Shown here one piece after another: positions 1 through 7,433 of a stretch of DNA of 11,649 nucleotides. The stretch comes from an uncultured Fidelibacterota bacterium. Its GTDB lineage: Bacteria > Marinisomatota > Marinisomatia > Marinisomatales > UBA1611. The position numbers and the translations under genes are program-made. The stretch is from NCBI GenBank assembly GCA_913043185.1, contig CAJWMI010000055.1, positions 1 through 11,649 of the forward strand, in the 5' to 3' direction. Numbering within the stretch: the first letter of the stretch is position 1; every line of letters begins with the position of its first letter. The notes beneath the pieces are model-generated. The model was given only the letters and a program-made list of their open reading frames with translations, searched no databases and was not told the DNA's origin.

Positions 1-420
1 AATTCAATTTTTATAGTTTTAAACCGAGAAAATCTAGATATCGCGCAGTCCATTCTTAATGCAAGAATAGAATTATATAATAATAAAAATCATTCATGGT
101 CTGTTATTACATCAGCTTTGCAAACCAATCCAGAAATACCGTATTACAAACAAATTGTTCACCAGATAAGAGGTGTAACTTCAAATATTAATTTGGCTCG
201 AAAGAATATTGGGGATAATAAATTTATTTTTGTTGATTATAAAGAACTTTGTAATAATACTGATCAGGTTTTAAAATCTATTCATAGCCAATTAAATACA
301 AGAGGCATACGAGTTGATGCATATAATAATTATCCCAATAAATTAAATTATTCAACAGGTAAAAAAGTCTCAGATGCTGATTATAATCTATTAAAAGATG
401 AACTGGAAAAAGATGAATAA
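1..420 (+). CDS. Sulfotransferase-like protein, C-terminal fragment (5' end outside window)
   Basis: The frame is open from base 1 to the TAA at 418-420, so this is the last 139 residues of a gene that begins upstream. The TTG at 118 is not the true start. The fragment begins with a hydrophobic strand followed by Arg9 and, eight residues on, Ser17 (RENLDIAQS). This matches the spacing of the 3'-phosphate-binding Arg and Ser of PAPS-dependent sulfotransferases. A Trp-containing segment, a long helix and a strand-plus-acidic stretch (FIFVDYKELCNNTDQVL, about 78-94) follow. That resembles the conserved 'YEdL' region near the end of Sulfotransfer_3-type proteins. Such enzymes transfer sulfate from PAPS to glycans or other acceptors; the acceptor here is unknown. 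The stop overlaps the start of the next gene, so the two are probably co-translated in a surface-glycan locus. The P-loop lies outside the window, so the family call is moderate. Confidence 0.6.
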   Translation, partial: NSIFIVLNRENLDIAQSILNARIELYNNKNHSWSVITSALQTNPEIPYYKQIVHQIRGVTSNINLARKNIGDNKFIFVDYKELCNNTDQVLKSIHSQLNTRGIRVDAYNNYPNKLNYSTGKKVSDADYNLLKDELEKDE

Positions 421-1351
421 AATTGAAAAATTAAATAATTTTATATCTGATTCTCCGCAGGGAACAATTTTTACAACGCCCGAATGGCTTGAAGCAGTGG
501 CTCCCGGAAAATGGGAGTATCTAACAATAGAATCAGGAGACTCTATAAAAATTTGCATGCCTATAATTTTATCAAAAAAATTGGGGTTTACACAATGCAA
601 TATGCCTCCATTTACTCAATCTCTAGGAATATTATTTCCTCCAAGAGAAGGTAAGTACGCTGAAATTCTTACTAGAAATACAAATACAATGTCAGAACTA
701 ATATCAAAAATTCCTAGTTATTCATATTTTAGACAACGACTACACCCATCACTGACCAATTGGATGCCATTTTATTGGAGCGGATATAGTCAATCAACAA
801 GATACACGTACATAATAGAAGATTTACAAGATATGGATAACGTTTGGAAAGAATTAAGATCTAACATCCGCCAAGAGATAAGAAAGGCTACTAAATCAAT
901 AGTAATCAATCAAAAGGAAGACTTTGGTGCATTAAAATATTGTATCAAAAGCACCTATGGCAGACAAGAGAAAACAGGATTTGATTTTCGCACATTGGAA
1001 CGGATTTTCATGACCTGCAGTAAATTAAATTGTGGTAAAATATTTTTGGCTAAAAATAAAAATAATGATATTTGTGGCGCTATTTATTTAGTATGGGATG
1101 AAAAAAGTGCCTACTATATTGCTGGTGGTAGTCCTTCAGAAGTTAGAACCTCCGGGGCAATGCCTTTATTACTTTGGGAAGCTATAAAATTTTCATCGGG
1201 TGTAACACAACAATTCAATTTCGAGGGATCTATGATACAGTCCATAGAAAGATTCTTTCGAGGGTTCGGCGGTAGGCAAGTACCCTATCTAGAGATTAAG
1301 AAAACGAACTCAATTTTTATTAGTCTGTATGAGCATTTATTTATTAGATAG
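413..1351 (+). CDS. GNAT-family (FemAB/BioF2-like) acyltransferase of a surface-glycan locus
   Basis: A 312-residue protein from the ATG at 413. I prefer this to the ATG at 398 (317 aa) because a purine-rich GGAAAAAG lies directly before it and it overlaps the preceding stop by only 8 nt. The N-terminal part (FTTPEWLEAV, PFTQSLGILF) and the central helix beginning WKELRSNIRQEIRKA resemble the double-GNAT fold of FemAB-related proteins. Near the C-terminus a motif, NFEGSMIQSIERFFRGFGG (about residues 269-287), matches the '(D/N)FEGS...ERFFR.FG' signature of Acetyltransf_6-type GNATs found in capsule and O-antigen clusters. It probably acylates an amino sugar or aminoacyl acceptor, but the substrate cannot be read from the sequence. 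It is the last + strand gene before a convergent gene and follows the sulfotransferase-like gene without a gap. Confidence 0.72.
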   Translation: MNKIEKLNNFISDSPQGTIFTTPEWLEAVAPGKWEYLTIESGDSIKICMPIILSKKLGFTQCNMPPFTQSLGILFPPREGKYAEILTRNTNTMSELISKIPSYSYFRQRLHPSLTNWMPFYWSGYSQSTRYTYIIEDLQDMDNVWKELRSNIRQEIRKATKSIVINQKEDFGALKYCIKSTYGRQEKTGFDFRTLERIFMTCSKLNCGKIFLAKNKNNDICGAIYLVWDEKSAYYIAGGSPSEVRTSGAMPLLLWEAIKFSSGVTQQFNFEGSMIQSIERFFRGFGGRQVPYLEIKKTNSIFISLYEHLFIR

Positions 1352-1383
1352 AATATCCAGACTTTTCATCATTCCATCGAATT

Positions 1384-1403
1384 AATATTTTAAATAAAAT
1401 ATT
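1384..1403. repeat. AT-only perfect inverted repeat between convergent genes
   Basis: Nine-base arms (aatatttta and taaaatatt) flank a two-base spacer, in the 68-nt gap between the ends of the GNAT gene and the deacetylase-like gene. The position suits a shared transcription end. However, the stem has no G:C pairs and neither strand has a T-tract after it, so it is not a convincing intrinsic terminator. It is recorded as a repeat only. Nothing else was seen in this gap. Confidence 0.4.
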
Positions 1404-1419
1404 CTGCTAGACCTATGTG

Positions 1420-2697
1420 CTACCATTTTAGATAATTTTTTTCTACCAATTCATTTGGACTTACACATTGAATCTTAGATTCATAAATAAAAGAAATAAT
1501 CTTTTTATACTCTTTTATAAATGAATTGTATTTATAATCAGTAAAATAGTTATTGTGCCAGAGTAGAGAGAAATCACAATTTTTTGTATTTTTTTCAAAC
1601 ATGTCAATGATTATATCTCCTATTTGATCCGTTGGAGTCTTCATATATTTGTGAAAAGTTCGATCCATAAAATGTAATGGAGACTCAATAAAATCATAAG
1701 GTTTATTTTCTCTAATATCAAAAGGCTGAAAAGATTTTCCATAAGAATTTCTAAAACCGCATTGTTCAACGAAACCGAGACTTGCATCAAAGTTTAACGA
1801 TGAATTTGAGATTTTTTTCCAATCTTTATGAGGAAGAAATTTCAAATAATGATACCTATTACATTTAGTATTTAGGTCGCCTTTTTTCAATTCTTCATCT
1901 ATACTCATTTCATAAGATGATTTGTGCAATCCATTTACATTATTAGATTTTTCAACATAATCAACTAAATCCCTTACCTCATTTAATTTATAATCAGCAT
2001 TATTAATTCCATTATTGCTTATCCCATCATTCACCAGCCAAAAAAAGGTAGACTTTATATCATGAGCATCATTGATCTTTATTATTCTATCAATATTTCG
2101 CCAATGTGGGTTTTTAGTTATCTCAAAAATGATAAGGTTTAATATGGCTCCAATATTCATCCTTTTTAAAGCCCAAAAACCATCCTCTAATAAGGAACCA
2201 TAAATATTATCTATATCATGTGAAACAAAAAAAACACTGTCATTTTTTCTACCACGAATAGAATGTTTTCCACAAAACTCATCAATCAATTTCTCAACTA
2301 AATTCTCATTTATATTATTAAACCTAGATTGATATGATGCAGAATATTTATACCTGCCTAATTCATCTAAATCTTCATCATTTGGTTGGATTTCTTGCAA
2401 GGAATTAATCAAATAAAAAATGGTAGCTATTAAATCTTCATTATTATTTTGGCAGGTTATTTTTGGAGATAAAGAAAATAATTTTTCGTGGTTCAATTCA
2501 TTAAGATTATTACTTAGACTATTATAAAAGTCGATTGCTATTACTTCAGAATTATCCTTTTTATCATCCCAAATTATTTTAGCATTTTCAACACTATCCA
2601 CAAGCGTGAATTTTATATTACGATTTTTCTCTATTATTTTAATTACATAAATAATAGGATAATAATATGAAGTATTTTTTCTAACGTATACATTCAT
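1420..2697 (-). CDS. Polysaccharide deacetylase-like protein
   Basis: A 425-residue protein from the ATG at 2697-2695. Residues 160-163 (HDID) match the metal-binding first motif of NodB-type deacetylases, after a hydrophobic strand (VFFVS). STFFWL follows at about 216-221. GLHKSSY at 256-262 supplies the likely metal histidine. YHYLKF (282-287), FDASLGF (303-309) and GFRNSYG (314-320) form the usual order of motifs in deacetylase-like proteins of capsule and O-antigen clusters, and LLWHNNYF (378-385) closes the domain. The first 150 or so residues are a less conserved N-terminal domain. No signal peptide is evident, so it may act in the cytoplasm, presumably removing acyl groups from a sugar intermediate (inference). 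The frame is open to 2784, but the added 29 codons would run through the guaA terminator and into guaA, so the internal ATG is preferred. The gene is notably AT-rich and belongs with the accessory block on its left. Confidence 0.7.
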   Translation of the reverse strand: MNVYVRKNTSYYYPIIYVIKIIEKNRNIKFTLVDSVENAKIIWDDKKDNSEVIAIDFYNSLSNNLNELNHEKLFSLSPKITCQNNNEDLIATIFYLINSLQEIQPNDEDLDELGRYKYSASYQSRFNNINENLVEKLIDEFCGKHSIRGRKNDSVFFVSHDIDNIYGSLLEDGFWALKRMNIGAILNLIIFEITKNPHWRNIDRIIKINDAHDIKSTFFWLVNDGISNNGINNADYKLNEVRDLVDYVEKSNNVNGLHKSSYEMSIDEELKKGDLNTKCNRYHYLKFLPHKDWKKISNSSLNFDASLGFVEQCGFRNSYGKSFQPFDIRENKPYDFIESPLHFMDRTFHKYMKTPTDQIGDIIIDMFEKNTKNCDFSLLWHNNYFTDYKYNSFIKEYKKIISFIYESKIQCVSPNELVEKNYLKW

Positions 2698-2724
2698 ATT
2701 CGAATCTACAAAAAATAAATCTAT

Positions 2725-2752
2725 AAAAAACAAAACCCCACAAAAGTGAGGT
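2725..2752 (-). terminator. Intrinsic terminator of the guaA operon
   Basis: Read on the - strand: a 7-bp stem ACCTCAC / GTGGGGT (2752-2746 and 2741-2735, with one G:U pair), a TTTT loop (2745-2742), then a tract TTTTGTTTTTT that begins in the last stem base. This has the full form of a Rho-independent terminator. It lies about 20 nt beyond the guaA stop and before the ATG chosen for the deacetylase-like gene, so it ends the housekeeping operon. The reverse strand has no T-tract, so it should act in one direction only. Confidence 0.85.
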
Positions 2753-2770
2753 CTATTAATAATTAGAGTT

Positions 2771-4321
2771 TTATTCCCACTCAATCGTACCAGGTGGTTT
2801 TGAGGTCACATCATATACCACCCTATTAACACCTTTTACATTGTTTACTATCTTATTTGAAATCTTTGATAATACCTCTGCCGGCATTCTATACCAGTCA
2901 GCTGTCATACCATCTAGACTAGTCACAGCACGAAGGCTAATAAGATTTTCATATGTCCTTTGGTCTCCCATTACACCAACTGTCTTTACTGGGATTAATA
3001 CAGCAAATGCCTGCCATATATTATGATATTCCCCTTCATCCTGAAGTATATTTATATAAATCTCATCTGCATCCTGAAGTATTGAAACACGTTCTTTGGT
3101 AACCTCACCAATAATCCTGACTCCTAAACCAGGGCCCGGAAAAGGATGCCTTTGTATTAATTTATCTGGAATATTTAATTCACGTCCTACTTCTCTTACC
3201 TCATCTTTAAACAAATCTTTTAATGGCTCTATCAATATAAAATTCAACTCATCAGGTAACCCCCCCACATTATGATGACTTTTAATTACATGAGCTGATT
3301 TACCAGTACTCACTCCACTCTCAATAATATCTGGATATAGTGTTCCTTGACCCAAAAATTTATAATGTCCGCTCTCAGAGGCTATCCGATCAAATGATTT
3401 AATAAATTGGTCACCAATAATCTTTCTTTTCTGCTCAGGATCTTTTATACCTTTAAGCCTAGAAAAAAATATCTCTGACTCATCATAAAGATGGATATTT
3501 ATTCCAAGCCCTTCGTTTAACGATTCTACACAATCTTTTGCTTCATGTTTCCTTAGTAAACCATGATCTATTAAAACAGCAAAACATTTTCCACCCACTG
3601 CTTTATGTATTAAGCAAGCAACTACCGTAGAATCAACACCCCCGCTAACACCAACTAATATATTATCATCACCTATAGTTTGATTTAATAAACCAATCTG
3701 TTCATCAATGAAATTCCCAGCGGTCCAATTTCTTTCACAGCCAGCAATATCAAAAAGGAAATTATTCAATAAAATATTACCTTCCTCTGTGTGTGATACT
3801 TCAGGATGGAATTGTGTTGCAATTCTTGTGTGATCCCTGTTGGCCATTGCCGCAACAATATTGTTTGAACTATGAGCAATAATTTCCCAATCTTCTGGCA
3901 TTAACGTAACCTGATCCATGTGGCTCATCCATACCTTCGATGAGCTAGACATATTTTTTGTTATCCCTATATTTATGTCTAACTTTATTCTTGCAGAACC
4001 ATACTCTCCTTCACCAGTTGATTCTACGATTCCACCATTATTGTGAACAAGAAGATGAAGTCCATAACAGATTCCTAAAATTGGCACATCAATATTTAAT
4101 ATATCTTCATCGAAAATAGGAGCTTCATCCGTAAACACACTGGCTGGTCCTCCTGATAAAATAATTGCCTTAGGTTTTTTTAATACAATAGCTTTTAATG
4201 ATGTGTCTGGAGATAATATCTCAGAGAAAACATTATTTTCTCTCACTCTTCTAGCAATTAGTTGAGTATACTGAGAGCCAAAGTCTAAGATTAAGACACT
4301 TCCTGTTTTTAATTTTGTCAT
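2771..4321 (-). CDS. guaA: GMP synthase (glutamine-hydrolysing)
   Basis: Converts XMP, ATP and glutamine to GMP in the cytoplasm, the last step of guanine nucleotide synthesis. At 516 residues it is a full-length two-domain enzyme. The N-terminal class I glutamine amidotransferase domain has nucleophile Cys85 in GICYGLH and its partners His172 and Glu174 in FHPEVSHT. The ATP-pyrophosphatase domain has the P-loop SGGVDS at 226-231, followed by LYPDIIES, IKSHHNVGGLP and RHPFPGPGLG. The C-terminal dimerisation part ends in the diagnostic KPPGTIEWE. The ATG overlaps the surE stop by four nt (ATGA), which suggests translational coupling. It is the last gene of the operon and is followed directly by an intrinsic terminator. 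No key residue is missing. Confidence 0.98.
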   Translation of the reverse strand: MTKLKTGSVLILDFGSQYTQLIARRVRENNVFSEILSPDTSLKAIVLKKPKAIILSGGPASVFTDEAPIFDEDILNIDVPILGICYGLHLLVHNNGGIVESTGEGEYGSARIKLDINIGITKNMSSSSKVWMSHMDQVTLMPEDWEIIAHSSNNIVAAMANRDHTRIATQFHPEVSHTEEGNILLNNFLFDIAGCERNWTAGNFIDEQIGLLNQTIGDDNILVGVSGGVDSTVVACLIHKAVGGKCFAVLIDHGLLRKHEAKDCVESLNEGLGINIHLYDESEIFFSRLKGIKDPEQKRKIIGDQFIKSFDRIASESGHYKFLGQGTLYPDIIESGVSTGKSAHVIKSHHNVGGLPDELNFILIEPLKDLFKDEVREVGRELNIPDKLIQRHPFPGPGLGVRIIGEVTKERVSILQDADEIYINILQDEGEYHNIWQAFAVLIPVKTVGVMGDQRTYENLISLRAVTSLDGMTADWYRMPAEVLSKISNKIVNNVKGVNRVVYDVTSKPPGTIEWE

Positions 4322-5073
4322 TTATTATTTACTCTTTTTAATTCATCTATATAATCCATATTAGTCATTTCAAAGTTTATAGGTGTAATGCTAGCATAGC
4401 CATTAGCTACAGAAAAACCATCATACTCCAGCCCTTTATCATTATCAACCATTTCTCCGGTCATCCAATAATATTTACGGTCTCTGGGATCAATACGCTC
4501 ATCAAAATTATCATTAAAATATTGATTTCCTTGAATCGTAATTTTAGTACCTTTTAAATCTACCAATTCACAAGCAGGCACATTCACATTTAATAATGTT
4601 CCATTAGGCAACGTATTATTCAATAATAATTTTATTACTTTACGAACTACAAACTCTGACGTTTCAAAACTGATAGGACTATATGAATCAATACTTATTG
4701 CTGCAGAAGGGATCCCTGCTGCTGCACCTTCTACTGCTGCTGCAACAGTACCTGAGTAAATAATATTATTACCTAAATTGGATCCAATATTTATCCCGGA
4801 TAGGATTAAGTCTGGTTTTGATGTCAATATTGATTTAATTCCAATTTTAACGCAATCAGCAGGTGTGCCTGAGACAGCAAAGCCTTTGCAACCATTTTCT
4901 CGCTGTATTTCTCTTACATAAATAGGATTGGCAATCGTAATACCGTGCCCAACCGCACTCTTTTGCGTATTAGGTGCAACTACTGTTATATCACCAAATT
5001 CTTTTGCAATATCCCATAACGCGTAAATACCTGATGAATATATCCCATCATCATTCGTAACAAGTATTTTCAA
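4318..5073 (-). CDS. surE: 5'/3'-nucleotidase SurE
   Basis: A 251-residue metal-dependent phosphatase that removes phosphate from nucleoside 5'- and 3'-monophosphates, with a survival role in stationary phase in other bacteria. The N-terminal NDDG gives metal ligands Asp8 and Asp9. Ser39 in the QKSAVGHG segment and Asn95 in SGINIGSNLG complete the metal site at the usual family positions. SGTPADC (68-74) and SGTVAAAVEGA (107-117) are also typical. The start codon is TTG at 5073-5071: the conserved N-terminus MKILVTNDDG begins exactly there, and the frame upstream contains no ATG or GTG before a stop at 5103-5101. The TTG overlaps the accD stop (TTGA), there is no strong Shine-Dalgarno sequence, and translation is probably coupled to accD. 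The gene overlaps guaA by four nt. Confidence 0.96.
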   Translation of the reverse strand: MKILVTNDDGIYSSGIYALWDIAKEFGDITVVAPNTQKSAVGHGITIANPIYVREIQRENGCKGFAVSGTPADCVKIGIKSILTSKPDLILSGINIGSNLGNNIIYSGTVAAAVEGAAAGIPSAAISIDSYSPISFETSEFVVRKVIKLLLNNTLPNGTLLNVNVPACELVDLKGTKITIQGNQYFNDNFDERIDPRDRKYYWMTGEMVDNDKGLEYDGFSVANGYASITPINFEMTNMDYIDELKRVNNK

Positions 5074-5906
5074 CTTAATATATCTATTATCTGATAGAGT
5101 CTATCTTTCATTACTTTTCTGTCAACAATTTGATCGATAAATCCTTTCTCTAGTAAGAACTCTGAACGTTGAAAACCTTCAGGCAAATCTTGACCAATAG
5201 TTTGCTTAATTACTCTTGGCCCGGCAAAACCAATTAATGCACCTGGTTCAGCCAAGATTATATCTCCTAGCATACCATAACTTGCAGTAACACCACCGGT
5301 TGTGGGATCAGTCAATACTGTAATATAAAGACCTCCATCATTTGAGAATTTTGCTAACTGAGAACTTGTTTTAGCCAACTGCATTAGAGAGATTGCGCCC
5401 TCTTGCATTCTAGCGCCACCAGATTTACAGATTATAATCAAAGGGGTTTTTTCATTTCTAGCCTGGACAATTGCTCTGGATACAGATTCACCAACCACAG
5501 AGCCCATACTCCCGCCTATAAAATCAAAGTTCATGATTCCCATAATAAGTGGTTGTCCTTTAATCTTACCAGAATAAATTTCTATTGATTCAGTATTTCC
5601 TGAATTGTCATATGCATCTTTCAATTGATTAGCATAATCTCTATTAGCAGAAAATTCAAGAAAATTACGAGACTTTAATGAAGTAAAAAGACGTTCTGAT
5701 GTACCATCATCAATTATTAAGTCTATATAATTTCTGAAATTCATACGAAAATGGTAGTTGCAATGACGACAAACCGATAGACTTTTATCGAGTTCAGGCT
5801 TAAATAAGATTTCACTACACGATGGACACTTTTCCCATAGGCCATCTGGTATAGATTTTTTATTCTTTTGTTTAATTTTTTTATCTTTACGTTTAAACCA
5901 GTTCAT
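5070..5906 (-). CDS. accD: Acetyl-CoA carboxylase carboxyltransferase subunit beta
   Basis: With AccA it forms the carboxyltransferase that moves CO2 from biotin-BCCP to acetyl-CoA, giving malonyl-CoA for fatty acid synthesis. The 278-residue protein starts with a very basic stretch. A four-cysteine zinc ribbon follows (Cys27, Cys30, Cys46, Cys49), which distinguishes bacterial AccD from related biotin-dependent carboxyltransferases. The crotonase-like core contains SGGARMQEG at 162-170, GGVTASYGMLGD at 204-215 and GFAGPRVIKQT at 226-236, all characteristic. The ATG follows the rimI stop by 11 nt, with an AAGAAG Shine-Dalgarno-like stretch just before it. The accA partner is not in this window. 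The stop overlaps the TTG start of surE. Confidence 0.97.
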   Translation of the reverse strand: MNWFKRKDKKIKQKNKKSIPDGLWEKCPSCSEILFKPELDKSLSVCRHCNYHFRMNFRNYIDLIIDDGTSERLFTSLKSRNFLEFSANRDYANQLKDAYDNSGNTESIEIYSGKIKGQPLIMGIMNFDFIGGSMGSVVGESVSRAIVQARNEKTPLIIICKSGGARMQEGAISLMQLAKTSSQLAKFSNDGGLYITVLTDPTTGGVTASYGMLGDIILAEPGALIGFAGPRVIKQTIGQDLPEGFQRSEFLLEKGFIDQIVDRKVMKDRLYQIIDILS

Positions 5907-5917
5907 ATCTTCTTAGT

Positions 5918-6349
5918 TTATTTTGTATATTTCATTATAAGTGCATCTCCGCCATCATAATAATAATTTTTTCTCATACCAATATTTTTAAAATTAAGAT
6001 CGGCATAAATCTTTCGTGCTATAATATTGCTCTTATTAACTTCTAAGAATACGCTGCAGTTACGAGGGATACGATCCAAATAATGATTAATCAATTTTTT
6101 ACCTATTCCCCTATTTTGAAACTGTCTGTCAACAGCTACATTAAGCAGATTTATTTCATTATCACAACGCTGTTCTATCAAAAACCCAATTATTTTTTTC
6201 CGATTCTCGATTACCCATACTGTTTCAATTATACTATCAATAAACAGCTTTTTTAACATCTTCATATTCCAATATGGTTTATTGTATACAGCTTTTTCAA
6301 TATTTATTATTGATGTTAAATCGCATAATTCACCTTTCCTAATATTCAT
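5918..6349 (-). CDS. rimI: RimI-type [ribosomal protein bS18]-alanine N-acetyltransferase
   Basis: A 143-residue single-domain GNAT protein. The acetyl-CoA pyrophosphate loop is QNRGIG at 78-83, after the strand INLLNVAV. The catalytic Glu103 lies in FLEVNKSN (101-108) and the likely proton donor Tyr115 in ARKIYADLNF. The ending, with GMRKNYYYDGGDALIMKY, closely follows the RimI pattern 'GxRxxYYxxxxDAxxM'. RimI acetylates the N-terminal alanine of ribosomal protein S18 in E. coli; in other phyla the target may be broader. The gene overlaps tsaB by 11 nt, the usual tsaB-rimI neighbourhood. Its ATG is the end of an eight-A run, so the ribosome probably reinitiates from tsaB. Confidence 0.88.
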   Translation of the reverse strand: MNIRKGELCDLTSIINIEKAVYNKPYWNMKMLKKLFIDSIIETVWVIENRKKIIGFLIEQRCDNEINLLNVAVDRQFQNRGIGKKLINHYLDRIPRNCSVFLEVNKSNIIARKIYADLNFKNIGMRKNYYYDGGDALIMKYTK

Positions 6350-7001
6350 TTTTTTTGCCTACTATAAAAGGTGAAACATAATTAGGAACTAAATCATATG
6401 GTTTATCTACAACAAGTTTCTCAAAATTAATACCAGCAAGTAAGCCAACAGATATTGAAGATAATTTTGAACTGATAAAAATATTTCCTTTTTTCAACAA
6501 ATCACAATTCAATTGAAAAATTTTTTTTGAATAATCAATTTCTTTTAACAGTTCATCCCAATCAGCTACCCTAATATCACCATCAGGATGGGGAATATGC
6601 TGATCCCATAGAATGTTTTGATAAAATACTCGTTCTGCATGAGAATGTATTATTCCTATTGAAGGTACATCTTCTTTCAAAGTAAAAGCCAGAGACATCA
6701 TAGTAGATATAGGAACAATGGGAAGATCTTTTGAAAATGCTAGACCTTTAGCAAAGCTTAACCCGATACGTAAACCTGTGAATGAACCGGGACCGATGCT
6801 AATCGCAATTGCATCAATATTATCCAAAATAAAATTCGTATTTTTTTGAAGATTAAGATAAAATTCTGGCAAAATCTCTGCATGTTTTTTTGATATATCT
6901 TCTTCCACACATCCAACGCATGAACCTTTTTCAATATATGATATACCACATACATTAGACGATGTCTCAATTGCTAAAATATTTTTCTTATTATTCTTCA
7001 A
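6339..7001 (-). CDS. tsaB: tRNA t6A threonylcarbamoyltransferase complex subunit TsaB
   Basis: A 220-residue ASKHA-fold protein that scaffolds TsaD and TsaE in making N6-threonylcarbamoyladenosine at A37 of ANN-reading tRNAs. The N-terminal ILAIETSS (8-15), HAEILPEF (40-47) and the hallmark IGPGSFTGLRIG (69-80) identify it. The usual 'DAR..EVY' segment reads HSHAERVFYQNI here, a variant. The start must be TTG at 7001-6999: an in-frame TGA sits three codons upstream (7010-7008), only ATA and ATC lie between, and the next ATG is at residue 101, far inside the domain. No good Shine-Dalgarno sequence precedes it, but it overlaps the end of tsaE by 11 nt, so coupled initiation is likely. The catalytic partner tsaD is not in the window. 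Confidence 0.93.
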   Translation of the reverse strand: MKNNKKNILAIETSSNVCGISYIEKGSCVGCVEEDISKKHAEILPEFYLNLQKNTNFILDNIDAIAISIGPGSFTGLRIGLSFAKGLAFSKDLPIVPISTMMSLAFTLKEDVPSIGIIHSHAERVFYQNILWDQHIPHPDGDIRVADWDELLKEIDYSKKIFQLNCDLLKKGNIFISSKLSSISVGLLAGINFEKLVVDKPYDLVPNYVSPFIVGKKNEY

Positions 7002-7431
7002 GATTATTCATACCAGTAATACGTAACAACCTCTTAGCAGGATTATCTTTAAGCCTAGTAAATTTAATTTCTACAATATCTTGGGGAAGTAATTCCTGGA
7101 TAATATTTGCCCACTCAATCAATGTAATTCCCTGCTCAGGCAATAATAAATTTTCGCCACCTAGATTTAAAAATTCTTCTATGTTATTAAGCCTATAACA
7201 GTCAACATGGTATAGCTTTAAGTCAAATCCAACATATTCACTAACTAGTTTAAAAGTTGGTGAGCCGACATGCTGGTCAATCCCTAAGCCTTTAGCAAAA
7301 CCTTGAGAAAATGTCGTTTTACCTGAGCCTAGATCACCATTTAATGCTATGACCTGACCTTGTCTTATCTTTTTGGATATTTTGCTAGCAAATTTTTTAG
7401 TCTCTTGCACTGAATTACAAATTATTTCCAA
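6991..7431 (-). CDS. tsaE: tRNA t6A threonylcarbamoyltransferase complex ATPase TsaE
   Basis: A 146-residue P-loop ATPase that works with TsaB and TsaD in t6A modification of tRNA. The Walker A motif GDLGSGKTT is at 32-40, SPTF at 57-60, HVDCYRL at 75-81 and IEW at 105-107, all standard for the family. Length is normal. There is no ATG near the start: the frame opens with TTG at 7431, and the only other candidate is a GTG at residue 8. TTG is preferred because GAAGGG lies nine nt before it and the N-terminus then has family length. The TTG begins two nt after the stop of the porX-like gene, and the 3' end overlaps tsaB by 11 nt. Confidence 0.95.
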   Translation of the reverse strand: MEIICNSVQETKKFASKISKKIRQGQVIALNGDLGSGKTTFSQGFAKGLGIDQHVGSPTFKLVSEYVGFDLKLYHVDCYRLNNIEEFLNLGGENLLLPEQGITLIEWANIIQELLPQDIVEIKFTRLKDNPAKRLLRITGMNNLEE

Positions 7432-7433
7432 TA

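Noticed and set aside
391..600. Short - strand open frame opposite the start of the GNAT gene
   Set aside because: It is antisense to a well-supported gene, has low-complexity Phe/Ile-rich sequence and no recognisable motif.
1384..1403. AT palindrome as a bidirectional intrinsic terminator
   Set aside because: No G:C pairs in the stem and no T-tract on either strand; kept only as a repeat.
2698..2725. Bacteroidota-type -7 promoter element (TAnnTTTG-like TAGATTCG) before the deacetylase-like gene
   Set aside because: It has a mismatch and lies only three bases before the ATG, which would leave no leader; in AT-rich sequence such a match is expected by chance.
2841..3026. 61-codon + strand frame inside guaA
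   Set aside because: Antisense to the conserved C-terminal part of guaA and without family resemblance or a ribosome binding site.
5403..5588. 61-codon + strand frame inside accD
   Set aside because: Antisense to the catalytic core of accD, where the sequence is fixed by AccD conservation.
6758..7198. Frames overlapping tsaB and tsaE (- strand 6970-6758, + strand 6962-7198)
   Set aside because: Both lie within coding sequence of clearly identified genes in other frames and show no motifs of their own.
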